Assembly: GCA_900544825.1 (NCBI GenBank)
Contig: UQWP01000035.1
Span: 1-36,201, forward strand
DNA length: 36,201 bases
Reading direction: 5' to 3'
From: an uncultured Prevotella sp.
GTDB lineage: Bacteria; Bacteroidota; Bacteroidia; Bacteroidales; Bacteroidaceae
Of the stretch, positions 15,046-23,031 are shown piece by piece. A model generated the notes under the pieces. It was given only the letters and a program-made list of their open reading frames with translations. It did no database searches and had not been told where the DNA came from. A program made the position numbers and the translations under genes. The stretch's first letter is position 1. Each line of letters starts with the position of its first letter.

Positions 15046-16842
15046 ATGGTAGAAAGAATTTATCCTGTGGGAATACAGACCTTCAGCGACATCATCAACA
15101 GAGGATGCGTGTATGTGGATAAAACTGACTTGATATACAAGTTGACCAAGAAGTACAAGTATATATTTCTCAGTCGTCCCCGTCGGTTCGGAAAATCCTT
15201 GCTGAGCACAACCCTCCATTCCTATTTCGCAGGCGAGAAAGACCTGTTCAAGGGACTTGCCATCGAAGGTTTGGAAAAAGACTGGACAGAATACCCTGTC
15301 CTGCACTTCGATATGTCTATATTCAAGTATTGCGACATCAAATATTTTAATGAGAAATTTGACATACAACTTGAAGATTACGAGAAGAAATACGGAATAG
15401 AGCGCAGCAAAAAGACCCCAGGAAACAGATTGACAACGCTAATCAAGACCATCAAAGAGAAGACAGGCAAAGACCTCGTCATCATCATTGACGAATACGA
15501 TGCTCCTCTGCTCGATGTTCTTCACGACAAAGAGAAATTAGAGCAAGTGAGAACCATCATGCAGGAATTCTACACTCCTATCAAGGAATGTGACAAGTAT
15601 TGGAGATTCGCCTTCATCACGGGTATCACCAAGTTCTCGCAGCTCAGCATCTTCAGCGCTATCAACAATCTGACCAATATCTCCATGGACCCAGAGTTTG
15701 CAGCCATCTGCGGCATCACCAAGGAGGAACTCACCACCACCCTGAGCCAAGACATCGAACTGATGGCGGAGCACAATGGGGTGAGCAAGGAAGAGATGGC
15801 ACGGATGCTCCAGGAGAATTACGACGGCTATCATTTCACAAGAAACAGCCCCGACATCTTCAATCCGTTCAGTCTGATGCGAGCCTTGGCGTCGGGCGAG
15901 ATAGAGGACTACTGGTTTGCATCGGGCACTTCTACCTATCTTATCAATCAGATGCAGAGATTCAAGACTGACGTGACGGAGCTGGATAATGTCTTCGCCT
16001 TCTCGTCTTCGTTCGACCGTCCTACGGAGAAGATGACGGATGCCCTGCCATTGCTCTATCAGAGCGGTTATCTTACCATCAAGGGCTACGACCCTCTCTC
16101 CAAAGGCTACTATCTGGGCATTCCAAACAAGGAAGTAAGGGCCGGACTGATGGAAAACCTGCTGCCGCTCTACACGAATCTGAGCGATGGCACTTCGCTG
16201 GGCTTTGCGGCAAGATTCTATCAGGCTTTGGTGTATGGAAACATCGACAAGGCGATGACGCTGATGAAATCCTACTTAGCTTCCATTCCTTACCCGGAAG
16301 GCGGAAAGGATGTATTGGCAGACATGCAGAAAAATGAGTATTATTACGAAACCGTTTTCTACATCATACTTTCGATGATGAACATAGCCGTTCTCACGCA
16401 GGTGAAGAGTTGCAGGGGCAGGGCCGATGCCGTGATGTTCTCGCCCCACACCATCTTCGTCTTCGAGATAAAGATCAACAAGCCTGCCAAAGAAGCCCTC
16501 GCCCAGATAGACGAAAAAGGCTACATGGTTCCTTTCGAGGCTGATGAAAGAAAGCTTGTAAAGATTGGCATCAGCTTCAGCACAGAGACAAGGACTATTG
16601 AGGATTGGGAATACAGGGTTCTGGATAAAACTTCAACAAAACCAACACATAAGAAAGCGTATTCTGTCGAAGAAAAAAGAAAAGAACACGGAAACGCCTA
16701 TCTACCTTGGGAAAAAGAAGCAGACGACATTCTGATAAACTTTTATAATGAAGGAAAAAAGATAAAGGAAATAGCAGAAATCATGGAGCGCTCGAGAGGA
16801 GCGATTTACTCTAGACTCAAAAAGCTAGGAATTATAAATTAA
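15046..16842 (+). CDS. AAA-ATPase with C-terminal PD-(D/E)XK domain and extra HTH
   Basis: This 598-residue protein belongs to the AAA-ATPase-like (PF09820) plus PD-(D/E)XK (PF08011, DUF1703) family. The N-terminal signature is YPVGIQTFSDIINRG and YVDKTDLI, with Walker A RPRRFGKS (44-51) and Walker B LVIIIDEYDAPL (near 150). The nuclease-like core near the C-terminus has D461 in GRADAV and E474-x-K476 in FVFEIKI. Unlike the shorter form, it continues past the nuclease domain with about 55 residues ending in PWEKEADDILINFY, IKEIAEIMERSRGAIYSRL and KKLGII, a helix-turn-helix of the kind found at the C-terminus of some Bacteroidetes helicases. The family is abundant in Prevotella and its function is unproven; nucleic-acid processing or defence is likely. 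A terminator follows directly. Confidence 0.9.
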   Translation: MVERIYPVGIQTFSDIINRGCVYVDKTDLIYKLTKKYKYIFLSRPRRFGKSLLSTTLHSYFAGEKDLFKGLAIEGLEKDWTEYPVLHFDMSIFKYCDIKYFNEKFDIQLEDYEKKYGIERSKKTPGNRLTTLIKTIKEKTGKDLVIIIDEYDAPLLDVLHDKEKLEQVRTIMQEFYTPIKECDKYWRFAFITGITKFSQLSIFSAINNLTNISMDPEFAAICGITKEELTTTLSQDIELMAEHNGVSKEEMARMLQENYDGYHFTRNSPDIFNPFSLMRALASGEIEDYWFASGTSTYLINQMQRFKTDVTELDNVFAFSSSFDRPTEKMTDALPLLYQSGYLTIKGYDPLSKGYYLGIPNKEVRAGLMENLLPLYTNLSDGTSLGFAARFYQALVYGNIDKAMTLMKSYLASIPYPEGGKDVLADMQKNEYYYETVFYIILSMMNIAVLTQVKSCRGRADAVMFSPHTIFVFEIKINKPAKEALAQIDEKGYMVPFEADERKLVKIGISFSTETRTIEDWEYRVLDKTSTKPTHKKAYSVEEKRKEHGNAYLPWEKEADDILINFYNEGKKIKEIAEIMERSRGAIYSRLKKLGIIN

Positions 16843-16845
16843 TAA

Positions 16846-16897
16846 GAAGACTCTGAATCAGCATTTCTTATGGCTAATTCAGAGCCTTCTTTTTTTT
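16846..16897 (+). terminator. Intrinsic terminator after the AAA-ATPase/nuclease gene
   Basis: GAAG-A-CTCTGAAT (16846-16858) pairs with ATTCAGAG-C-CTTC (16877-16889), followed by eight T (16890-16897). It lies 3 bp after the stop and also separates the convergent MmcQ/YjbR gene. Confidence 0.9.
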
Positions 16898-16909
16898 CTA
16901 CTTTTTTCC

Positions 16910-17278
16910 CTATTCCTTCACCTCCATCATTTCCGGATGCTCCATCCGCTCCTGTTTCTTAAGTTTCTTCACCACCTCGGAATAGCTGTGGCGAATCAGG
17001 GACTGGATGAAATCATCTTCCAGCGAGCCATAGAGATTCACCTGGTTCCAATACTTCTTATTCCAATGCCAGGCGCCTTCTATTTCGGGATGCACTTCCC
17101 GGAGTTCAAGGGCGTAATCGGCATTACATTTCATCGTAACCCACTCGGGACGTTCCAGGTCGAGGCAGGCGAAAATCTTGCCCATAATCCGAAACACCAA
17201 GGTGGTTTCATCAAAAGGGAAATCCTCGGTAACGAGGGGGAGTGAGAGGCAATACTCTCTAACTGATTCTATGTTCAT
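16910..17278 (-). CDS. MmcQ/YjbR family protein
   Basis: This 122-residue protein has the complete MmcQ/YjbR pattern: MNIESVREYCLSLPLVTEDFPF, FRIMGKIFACLDLE, WVTMKCNADYALELRE, WHWNKKYWNQVNL and an IRHSYSEVVKKL helix. The fold is CyaY-like and is thought to bind DNA, but its cellular role is not established. It has its own promoter at 17377-17407 with a leader of about 90 nt rich in TTCTGCTG repeats. It is convergent with the preceding gene. Confidence 0.9.
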   Translation of the reverse strand: MNIESVREYCLSLPLVTEDFPFDETTLVFRIMGKIFACLDLERPEWVTMKCNADYALELREVHPEIEGAWHWNKKYWNQVNLYGSLEDDFIQSLIRHSYSEVVKKLKKQERMEHPEMMEVKE

Positions 17279-17376
17279 AATTTCTTCTGACTAATTCTGA
17301 TTAAGATGATTCTACGTTTCTGCTGCAATTTCTAATGCATCTTCAGCGGCATAATCTTCTGCTGTATTTTCTGCTG

Positions 17377-17407
17377 CAAAGATAATGAATTCTGATGAAA
17401 CGGCAAA
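17377..17407 (-). promoter_or_regulatory. Promoter of the MmcQ/YjbR gene
   Basis: On the minus strand TTTG (17407-17404), a 19-bp spacer and TATCTTTG (17384-17377) followed by CA. It abuts the dead 3' end of the upstream pseudogene. Confidence 0.6.
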
Positions 17408-17409
17408 AC

Positions 17410-17739
17410 TTATCTCTGGAAAAAACAAAACTTATCCGGGAAAAATTCCGTTATATTAAAATCGCTTTCATACCTTCTCCGTAATTTTGCAGCATCATTC
17501 GCCAGGATGAGCCGGATATTTTTTCCGGAAGAAGATAAAACTCCCTGGTTCTCGATGCAGCACAGCCTATCGCCCAGCACAAGATCATATTGAATTTCCA
17601 TCCCCCTCTTCCTGCTTATCTTCAAAATTCGGGAAACATCGAATGTCTTGGTCAGGGTTACCATCGGCATCGGCGACGACATCCATAAATCGAATGCCGC
17701 CGCCCTGGAAGTTTCTCTTGGATTTATCTCTTTCTTCAT
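17410..17739 (-). pseudogene. CatA-like acetyltransferase remnant, frameshifted and truncated
   Basis: The minus-strand frame from the ATG at 17739 reads MKKEINPRETSRAAAFDLWM, SSPMPMVTLTKTFDVSRI, the N-terminus of the CatA-like (chloramphenicol acetyltransferase-related) O-acetyltransferases. After GME the match leaves this frame. The adjacent frame continues as FNMILCWAIGCAAS, REFYLLPEK, the next stretch of the same family. One extra A in the run at about 17593-17598 (GAAATTC instead of GAATTC) explains this. Downstream both frames decay, and the C-terminal half with the catalytic His (HHxxxD-type motif) is missing; the family is about 210 residues. It is therefore an inactive relic, not a resistance gene. 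Confidence 0.75.
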
Positions 17740-17767
17740 AACATTCTTTTTTGTTTTAGCATGATTT

Positions 17768-18297
17768 CTACTCTATTGGAATCCAAATTTCTGTTAGCAA
17801 TTCCTCCGGAGCTGTTGTCTCCGGATCGTTCAGGTAACGTTCAAACATCTGACAATGCTCCAACACTCCGCTTCCCAACTTCACCTTCTCGCCTGATGCA
17901 GGAAGGAGTTCGCCATAAACCTTGGCGTTTACTTCTGCCAGATTCTCATACGGTCCCTGATAGCGATAAACCAGGAAGCGACCACCATAAATCGTAATGA
18001 TGTTCACATCTTCCTCAGGCTGAAGCAGCTCTACGATAGGAGCTGCGATACAAACATCCATACGGCAGGCATCAGCAGGAGTTGCTGCCGGATTGTCGTG
18101 ATAGATGTTGATGTATTCTGCATCTGGACAATCATAATCAAGATGATGCTTCTGGCAATAAGCGCCCAACTTGTTCCAAACCTCCATGTAATTGACAGAC
18201 TTATAATCACCCAAAAGGCGATCGCCGGCTGCATCGGGGCATAATAATTCTCCGTCCAGCAGGTTTCAGACTTTTCTTTCATATCATTCTTATTCAT
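17768..18297 (-). pseudogene. GyrI-like (AraC effector-binding type) domain protein, start region broken
   Basis: The intact frame 18214-17768 reads DYKSVNYMEVWNKLGAYC, AEYINIYHDNP, CRMDVCIAAP, IYGGRFLVYRYQGPYENL, EHCQMFERYLNDP, PEELLTEIWIPIE. This is the GyrI-like small-molecule-binding fold found free-standing or at the C-terminus of AraC regulators. That frame has no ATG upstream of its own stop near 18270, only TTG at 18214 or an internal ATG at 18187. A different frame starts at the ATG at 18297 with a good Shine-Dalgarno (AGGAG, 18309-18305), reads MNKNDMKEKSETCWTENYYA and runs out of frame. A single-base change near 18225-18245 would join the two. Either translation starts at TTG, or the gene is broken like its neighbour at 17410-17739. 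Confidence 0.6.
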
Positions 18298-18357
18298 TTT
18301 CTTTTCTCCTATTTTATACAATAAGTTTTTTACATCTCATTTGATGTAATGAGACTG

Positions 18358-18365
18358 CAAAGATA
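18358..18365 (-). promoter_or_regulatory. -7 element upstream of the GyrI-like gene
   Basis: The minus strand has TATCTTTG followed by CA, 60 bp before the ATG at 18297. Just downstream lies the imperfect palindrome ACATC-TCATTT-GATGT (18332-18347), overlapping CTCATT...AATGAG, a possible operator. Nothing else is visible in 18366-18534. Confidence 0.45.
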
Positions 18366-18534
18366 GGCGATTTTTGGGAAGACGATTTTAACATAAAGGA
18401 ATAAAACGCAATTTTTTAGAGAAGATAGATTACTTTTTGATGGATAAACAGATAAAATTCAAAAGAAAGGCTTTAAAACACCCCCTTTATGAGATACCTA
18501 AAAATAACCCTTTTGTAACTTTTTCAAGAAAATA

Positions 18535-18566
18535 TTTGGTAGTTACATAATTTTATTGTAGATTTG
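18535..18566 (+). promoter_or_regulatory. Promoter of the DUF4492-cydAB operon
   Basis: TTTG (18535-18538), a 20-bp spacer and TAGATTTG (18559-18566) followed by CA. The start codon is 28 bp downstream. Confidence 0.65.
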
Positions 18567-18594
18567 CAGCAGATTTTCAAAAGAAGGAGTGCTT

Positions 18595-18855
18595 ATGCAG
18601 AAGAAAAAAGATAAAAACCTGATGAAAACGGATGTGAAGCCGATGAAACAAGGACTGCTATCCCAAATATTCCATCTCTATTACGATGGTTTCAGGAAGA
18701 TGACCCTGGGCAAGACGCTCTGGACCATCATCCTCATCAAACTTGCCATCATCTTCCTGGTGCTCAAGCTCTTTTTCTTTCCTGATTTTATCAATACGAA
18801 TGCAAAGAACGGAGACAAGGCTGGCTTCGTCTCCAAGGAAATTCTCAACAGATAA
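18595..18855 (+). CDS. DUF4492 small membrane protein, cyd-associated
   Basis: This 86-residue protein has one transmembrane helix (TLWTIILIKLAIIFLVLKLFFF, positions about 42-63). It is preceded by LYYDGFRKMTLGKT and followed by PDFIN, the hallmarks of DUF4492. In Bacteroidetes this family lies directly before cydAB and is assumed to be an accessory subunit or assembly factor of cytochrome bd oxidase, comparable in role to CydX. I prefer the ATG at 18595: the AGGAG at 18585-18589 then sits 5 nt upstream, whereas the GTG at 18589 would overlap it. A gap of 77 bp separates it from cydA. Confidence 0.88.
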   Translation: MQKKKDKNLMKTDVKPMKQGLLSQIFHLYYDGFRKMTLGKTLWTIILIKLAIIFLVLKLFFFPDFINTNAKNGDKAGFVSKEILNR

Positions 18856-18932
18856 AACTCTGGATTTCAATCTCATATTATCGAAAGAAATACAAAAACA
18901 TTATATAATAACAATTTTAAAACCATCCAACT

Positions 18933-20471
18933 ATGATGACAAATCTATTGTTAGACATTACATCAGCGACCATCGACTGGTCGAGGGCGCAATTCGCACT
19001 CACGGCCATCTACCATTGGCTGTTCGTGCCGCTCACCCTGGGACTGGCAGTAATCATGGGCATCGCCGAAACATGCTACTACCGCACCAACAAGCCGTTC
19101 TGGAAGCACGTAACCCGTTTCTGGCAAAAACTCTTTGGCGTCAACTTCGCCATGGGCGTTGCCACAGGCATCATCCTGGAATTTGAATTCGGCACCAACT
19201 GGAGCAACTACTCCTGGTTCGTGGGCGACGTGTTCGGCGCTCCCCTAGCCATCGAAGGCATCCTGGCATTCTTCATGGAGAGCACCTTCGTAGCCGTAAT
19301 GTTCTTCGGCTGGGATAAGGTGAGCCGGGGCTTCCACCTTGCCTCTACCTGGCTCACGGGACTTGGCGCCACCATTTCTGCCTGGTGGATTCTCGTAGCC
19401 AACGCCTGGATGCAGTATCCGGTGGGACAGGAATTTAATCCCGATACCATGCGCTTCGAGATGACTTCGTTTATGGATGTGGCACTCTCGCCATTCGCCA
19501 TCAACAAGTTCACCCATACCGTTACTTCCTCCTGGATCATCGGCGCCACCTTCGTAGTAGCCGTAAGCTGCTGGTATCTCCTGAAGAAGAGAGAAACCCA
19601 ACTGGCGAAGGCGAGCATCAAGATGGGTGCCGGAGTAGGACTCATCGCCACCCTGCTGGCTGCGATGACCGGCGACAACTCTGCCTACCAGGTGGCACAG
19701 GTGCAGCCGATGAAACTGGCTGCGATGGAAGCATTATATAATGGTGGAAACGGCGAAAGCCTCACGGCGATAGCAGCCGTTCATCCCTTCCGGCAGCCCG
19801 ATTACGAAAACGAGCAGGAGCCAGCCATGCGCATCGCCATCCCCAACATGCTCTCGTTCTTAGCCACCCGCACAGCCGATGGCTACGTGCCTGGCGTAAA
19901 CGATATTATCAAGGGTTACACTAAAGAGGATGGCACCCGGGAACCATCCGTGCAGGAAAAGATAGCCCGGGGCAAGAAGGCGATAGTTGCCCTGAAAACC
20001 TATCGCGAAACGAAGGCGAAAGACCAGCTCCCTATCCTCAGGGAGAATATGAAATACTTCGGATATGGTTACATCAAGGACGCCAAAGAACTGGTACCGA
20101 GCATCCCGATCTGCTTCTACGCCTTCCGCCTGATGGTGGGAGTAGGCTGCCTGCTCATTCTCTTCTTCGCCCTCAGCCTATTCCTGGTCTATAAGAAGGA
20201 AATCGCCCAATACCGATGGTTCCTCATTTCCGCCATCATCATGATTCCGCTGGCTTACATCGCCTCAGAATCGGGCTGGATAGTAGCAGAAATCGGTCGC
20301 CAGCCTTGGACCATCCAAGACCTGCTGCCAGTAAGTGCCGCCATCTCCGACATCGAGGCAGGCAGCGTGGCCACCACCTTCTTCATCTTCCTGGCACTCT
20401 TCACCACCATGCTCGCCGTGGAAATCAACATCCTGGTGAAGCAGATTAAGAAAGGACCGGAATACGAATAA
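18933..20471 (+). CDS. cydA: Cytochrome bd ubiquinol oxidase subunit I
   Basis: This 512-residue integral membrane protein carries the haem and quinol sites of cytochrome bd. His28 (IYHWLF, E. coli H19) is the b595 ligand. His195 (KFTHTV, H186) and Met401 (FRLMVGVG, M393) are the b558 ligands. The Q-loop residues Lys261 and Glu266 are in KLAAME (K252/E257). The Glu pair region FEFGTNWSNYSW...GDVFGAPLAIEG and the GRQPW signature are present. The Q-loop is of long type, close to E. coli in length. The enzyme reduces oxygen to water with quinol at low oxygen tension and contributes to membrane potential, which suits a nanaerobic gut anaerobe. It lies between DUF4492 and cydB; the spacer to cydB holds three 14-nt repeats. 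Confidence 0.97.
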   Translation: MMTNLLLDITSATIDWSRAQFALTAIYHWLFVPLTLGLAVIMGIAETCYYRTNKPFWKHVTRFWQKLFGVNFAMGVATGIILEFEFGTNWSNYSWFVGDVFGAPLAIEGILAFFMESTFVAVMFFGWDKVSRGFHLASTWLTGLGATISAWWILVANAWMQYPVGQEFNPDTMRFEMTSFMDVALSPFAINKFTHTVTSSWIIGATFVVAVSCWYLLKKRETQLAKASIKMGAGVGLIATLLAAMTGDNSAYQVAQVQPMKLAAMEALYNGGNGESLTAIAAVHPFRQPDYENEQEPAMRIAIPNMLSFLATRTADGYVPGVNDIIKGYTKEDGTREPSVQEKIARGKKAIVALKTYRETKAKDQLPILRENMKYFGYGYIKDAKELVPSIPICFYAFRLMVGVGCLLILFFALSLFLVYKKEIAQYRWFLISAIIMIPLAYIASESGWIVAEIGRQPWTIQDLLPVSAAISDIEAGSVATTFFIFLALFTTMLAVEINILVKQIKKGPEYE

Positions 20472-20472
20472 A

Positions 20473-20514
20473 AACTTAAGATAATAAGCTTAAGATGATA
20501 AACTTAAGATTATG
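20473..20514. repeat. Three 14-nt tandem repeats between cydA and cydB
   Basis: AACTTAAGATAATA (20473-20486), AGCTTAAGATGATA (20487-20500) and AACTTAAGATTATG (20501-20514) are in tandem. Each holds CTTAAG, itself a palindrome. They lie in the 67-bp gap between cydA and cydB and may tune mRNA stability or translation of cydB. Confidence 0.8.
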
Positions 20515-20538
20515 AAATAACTTTATGACATTAGCATT

Positions 20539-21672
20539 ATGACATACGAATTTTTGCAATCATACTGGTGGTTCCTCGTATCATTATTAGGAGCCCTGCT
20601 GGTGTTTCTCATGTTTGTACAGGGAGCCAACACCTTGATATTCTGTTTGGGAAAAACGGAAGAAGAGCGTCGCCTCATCATCAACTCTACGGGACGAAAA
20701 TGGGAGTTCACCTTCACCACGCTCGTCACCTTCGGCGGAGCCTTCTTCGCCTCGTTTCCATTGTTCTACAGCACCAGTTTCGGCGGAGCCTACTGGCTGT
20801 GGATGATTATCCTGTTCTCGTTTGTGATTCAAGCCGTGAGCTATGAATTCCAGAACAAGATAGGTAATTTTCTTGGACCGAAGCCCTTTCAGATCTGCCT
20901 CATTATCAACGGCATCGTGGGTCCGCTGCTTCTTGGCGGAGCCGTAGCCACCTTCTTCAACGGCAGCAATTTCCTGATAGACAAGGGCAATATTACCAAC
21001 AGTCTGCAACCCGTCATCAGCCGCTGGGCAAATGCCAGCCATGGTCTTGATGCCCTGCTCGACCCATGGAACGTAGTGCTGGGACTTGCCGTACTGATGC
21101 TAGCCCGTATTCTGGGCATGCTCTACATCAAGAACAACATCGAGCACCAGCAGATTCAGGAGCGCTGCACCCGCCAGTTGCCATGGAATGCCCTCCTCTT
21201 CCTATTGTTCTTCCTGCCATTCCTCATCAGATTGCTGGTAAAAGATGGATTCAGCACTTCTTCCGGCATTACGATTGAGAGTATGAAGTATCTTCACAAT
21301 CTCCTGGAGATGCCAATTTTGCTTGTAATATTATTAATAGGTGTAGTACTCGTTCTTTTCGGCATTTTCAAGTCATCGAGGAGCGTGCAGTATAGAAAGG
21401 GAATCTGGTTTACGGGCATCGGAACCGTGCTTACCGTGCTGGTTCTGCTGCTGATAGCCGGCTGGAACAATACCGCCTACTATCCATCCAACATCGACCT
21501 TCAGAGTTCGCTCACTCTCGCCAACAGCTGTAGCAGCGAGTTCACGCTCCGCACCATGGCGATAGTCTCCCTCCTCATCCCGTTCGTGCTCGCCTACATC
21601 GTTTTTGCCTGGCGCGCCATCGACCGCAAGCGCATTACGCAGGAAGAAATAGAGCAGGGAGAAGCGTATTAA
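20539..21672 (+). CDS. cydB: Cytochrome bd ubiquinol oxidase subunit II
   Basis: This 377-residue protein has about nine hydrophobic segments and the subunit II pattern: an N-terminal LQSYWWFLVSLLGALLVFLMFVQG, TGRKWEFTFTTLVTFGGAFFASFPLFYSTSFGGAYW and YEFQNKIGN. It is the pseudo-symmetric partner of CydA that stabilises the haem assembly. The last 12 residues are cytoplasmic and charged. The gene closes the DUF4492-cydA-cydB operon. A 30-bp perfect palindrome follows at 21701. Confidence 0.96.
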   Translation: MTYEFLQSYWWFLVSLLGALLVFLMFVQGANTLIFCLGKTEEERRLIINSTGRKWEFTFTTLVTFGGAFFASFPLFYSTSFGGAYWLWMIILFSFVIQAVSYEFQNKIGNFLGPKPFQICLIINGIVGPLLLGGAVATFFNGSNFLIDKGNITNSLQPVISRWANASHGLDALLDPWNVVLGLAVLMLARILGMLYIKNNIEHQQIQERCTRQLPWNALLFLLFFLPFLIRLLVKDGFSTSSGITIESMKYLHNLLEMPILLVILLIGVVLVLFGIFKSSRSVQYRKGIWFTGIGTVLTVLVLLLIAGWNNTAYYPSNIDLQSSLTLANSCSSEFTLRTMAIVSLLIPFVLAYIVFAWRAIDRKRITQEEIEQGEAY

Positions 21673-21700
21673 AAAAGGCAGTGAAAGCCTATTAAATATG

Positions 21701-21730
21701 CTCCACACGCCCTGATCAGGGCGTGTGGAG
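21701..21730. terminator. Perfect 30-bp palindrome after cydB
   Basis: Positions 21701-21715 are exactly the reverse complement of 21716-21730 (CTCCACACGCCCTGA / TCAGGGCGTGTGGAG), with no loop bases. It is GC-rich in an AT-rich spacer. There is no T-run after it on the plus strand, so it is an atypical terminator, or a protein-binding or RNA-processing hairpin. It lies 28 bp after the cydB stop and 36 bp before the pabB -33 box. Confidence 0.65.
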
Positions 21731-21766
21731 AAGACGTCCCATCAAACAAAAATCTGTAACCAATCT

Positions 21767-21797
21767 TTTGTCTTTCTAAATAAAAGCAGTATCTTTG
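21767..21797 (+). promoter_or_regulatory. pabB promoter, almost at the start codon
   Basis: TTTG (21767-21770), a 19-bp spacer and TATCTTTG (21790-21797) followed by CA. Only 5 nt separate it from the ATG at 21803, so the transcript would have little or no leader. Confidence 0.7.
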
Positions 21798-21802
21798 CAG
21801 AC

Positions 21803-22996
21803 ATGAAACAGAAAATCATAGATAAAATCAACCGATTGGCAAGCCAGAAAGAGCCTTTTCTCTTTGTCATCAACTACCAGGCAGACGAGGCCTTCATCCG
21901 CAAGCTATCAGATATAAATCCCGAAGAATGCCTCTTCGATTTCGAAGGAAGAGGTAACTGGAGAGAAAACCATTCGAAAGAAATGGGGGATTCTAAAAGA
22001 ATTTACGAGGAGATTTCAAGGGAGATTCCAAAGGAGATTTCGGAGAAAAAGTTTTTCAAAGGAACTCCTTTGGACTCTCCTATTTCTTGGCAGATAACCC
22101 CGCCCCTTTATAACGATTATGAGCGAAGCTTCAACATCGTGAAGAGCAACATTATGGCGGGCAACAGCTATCTTACGAATCTCACCAACCGGGTTCCCGT
22201 GAGCTGCAATCTTTCATTAGAAGAAATTTTCCATCGTGCAAAAGGGAAGTATAAACTGCTGCTCAGAAGAAAGAGAACTCAAGCAGAAGATAAAGCTCAT
22301 CTGAAAGAAGAGAACATAGAAGAGAATCTCACCCCCTTCGTCTGCTTTTCGCCCGAAACCTTCGTCAGAATCAAGGGCGGAAGAATCTACTCCTATCCCA
22401 TGAAGGGAACCCTGGATGCATCCCTCCCCAATGCAGAAAAGCTGCTGATGGAAGACCGGAAAGAGGCGGCAGAACACGCCACCATCGTAGATCTGATAAG
22501 AAACGACCTGAGCCGGGTGGCAGAAGATGTAAGGGTAGATAAATACCGTTACGTCGACGTGCTGCACACCAACAAGGGCGACATCCTGCAAACCAGTTCA
22601 GAAATCAGCGGTCGCCTGCCCGAAGATTACCCGCACCATCTGGGCGAAATCCTCGATGCCCAGCTCCCAGCCGGTTCCATCACGGGTGCCCCGAAAGATA
22701 AAACCATGCAGATTATCCAAGAGGCAGAAGGCTACGACCGCGGCTTCTACACGGGCATCATGGGAATCTACGACCAGGGCGAACTCAACTCTGCCGTCAT
22801 GATAAGATTCATAGAAGAAGAAACTTCGCCGGTTGATTTTGAAGCCGACGGAGAAAAGAATTTCAAGGCAAACGAAGGAAAGAAGCCGAAGGAAAGCCGA
22901 AAATTGTATTTCAAGGCAGGCGGCGGCATCACTTCGAAGAGCGATTGCCGGAGGGAATACGAGGAAGTGATTCAGAAAATCTATCTTCCGTTTTAA
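21803..22996 (+). CDS. pabB: Aminodeoxychorismate synthase component I
   Basis: This 397-residue chorismate-binding enzyme shows SYLTNLTNRVPV, SPETFVRI, PMKGT (199-203), IVDLIRNDLSRV, QTSSEISG, LPAGSITGAPKDKTM, YTGIMGIY and FKAGGGITSKSD. The lysine in PMKGT (Lys201) distinguishes PabB from anthranilate synthase, which has PIAGT. The enzyme aminates chorismate to aminodeoxychorismate for folate, with glutamine amidotransferase PabA, which is not in this window. It is shorter than E. coli PabB (453) and lacks most of the N-terminal tryptophan-binding region. Two charged low-complexity insertions (about 55-85 and 333-355) are peculiar to it. I choose the ATG at 21803 because the promoter ends at 21797; the in-frame codons upstream overlap the promoter and palindrome. 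It is followed by a pabC-like gene 35 nt on. Confidence 0.92.
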   Translation: MKQKIIDKINRLASQKEPFLFVINYQADEAFIRKLSDINPEECLFDFEGRGNWRENHSKEMGDSKRIYEEISREIPKEISEKKFFKGTPLDSPISWQITPPLYNDYERSFNIVKSNIMAGNSYLTNLTNRVPVSCNLSLEEIFHRAKGKYKLLLRRKRTQAEDKAHLKEENIEENLTPFVCFSPETFVRIKGGRIYSYPMKGTLDASLPNAEKLLMEDRKEAAEHATIVDLIRNDLSRVAEDVRVDKYRYVDVLHTNKGDILQTSSEISGRLPEDYPHHLGEILDAQLPAGSITGAPKDKTMQIIQEAEGYDRGFYTGIMGIYDQGELNSAVMIRFIEEETSPVDFEADGEKNFKANEGKKPKESRKLYFKAGGGITSKSDCRREYEEVIQKIYLPF

Positions 22997-23031
22997 ATCC
23001 ACCTTTCATCTTAGAAAAAATAAAAGAGATT

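Noticed and set aside
17410..17739. Active chloramphenicol resistance gene
   Set aside because: Only the N-terminal part remains, frameshifted, without the catalytic half.
18031..18321. Minus-strand open frame of 96 codons as a separate gene
   Set aside because: Only its first 20 codons look coding; the rest is a shadow of the GyrI-like domain frame. Treated as the displaced start of that gene.
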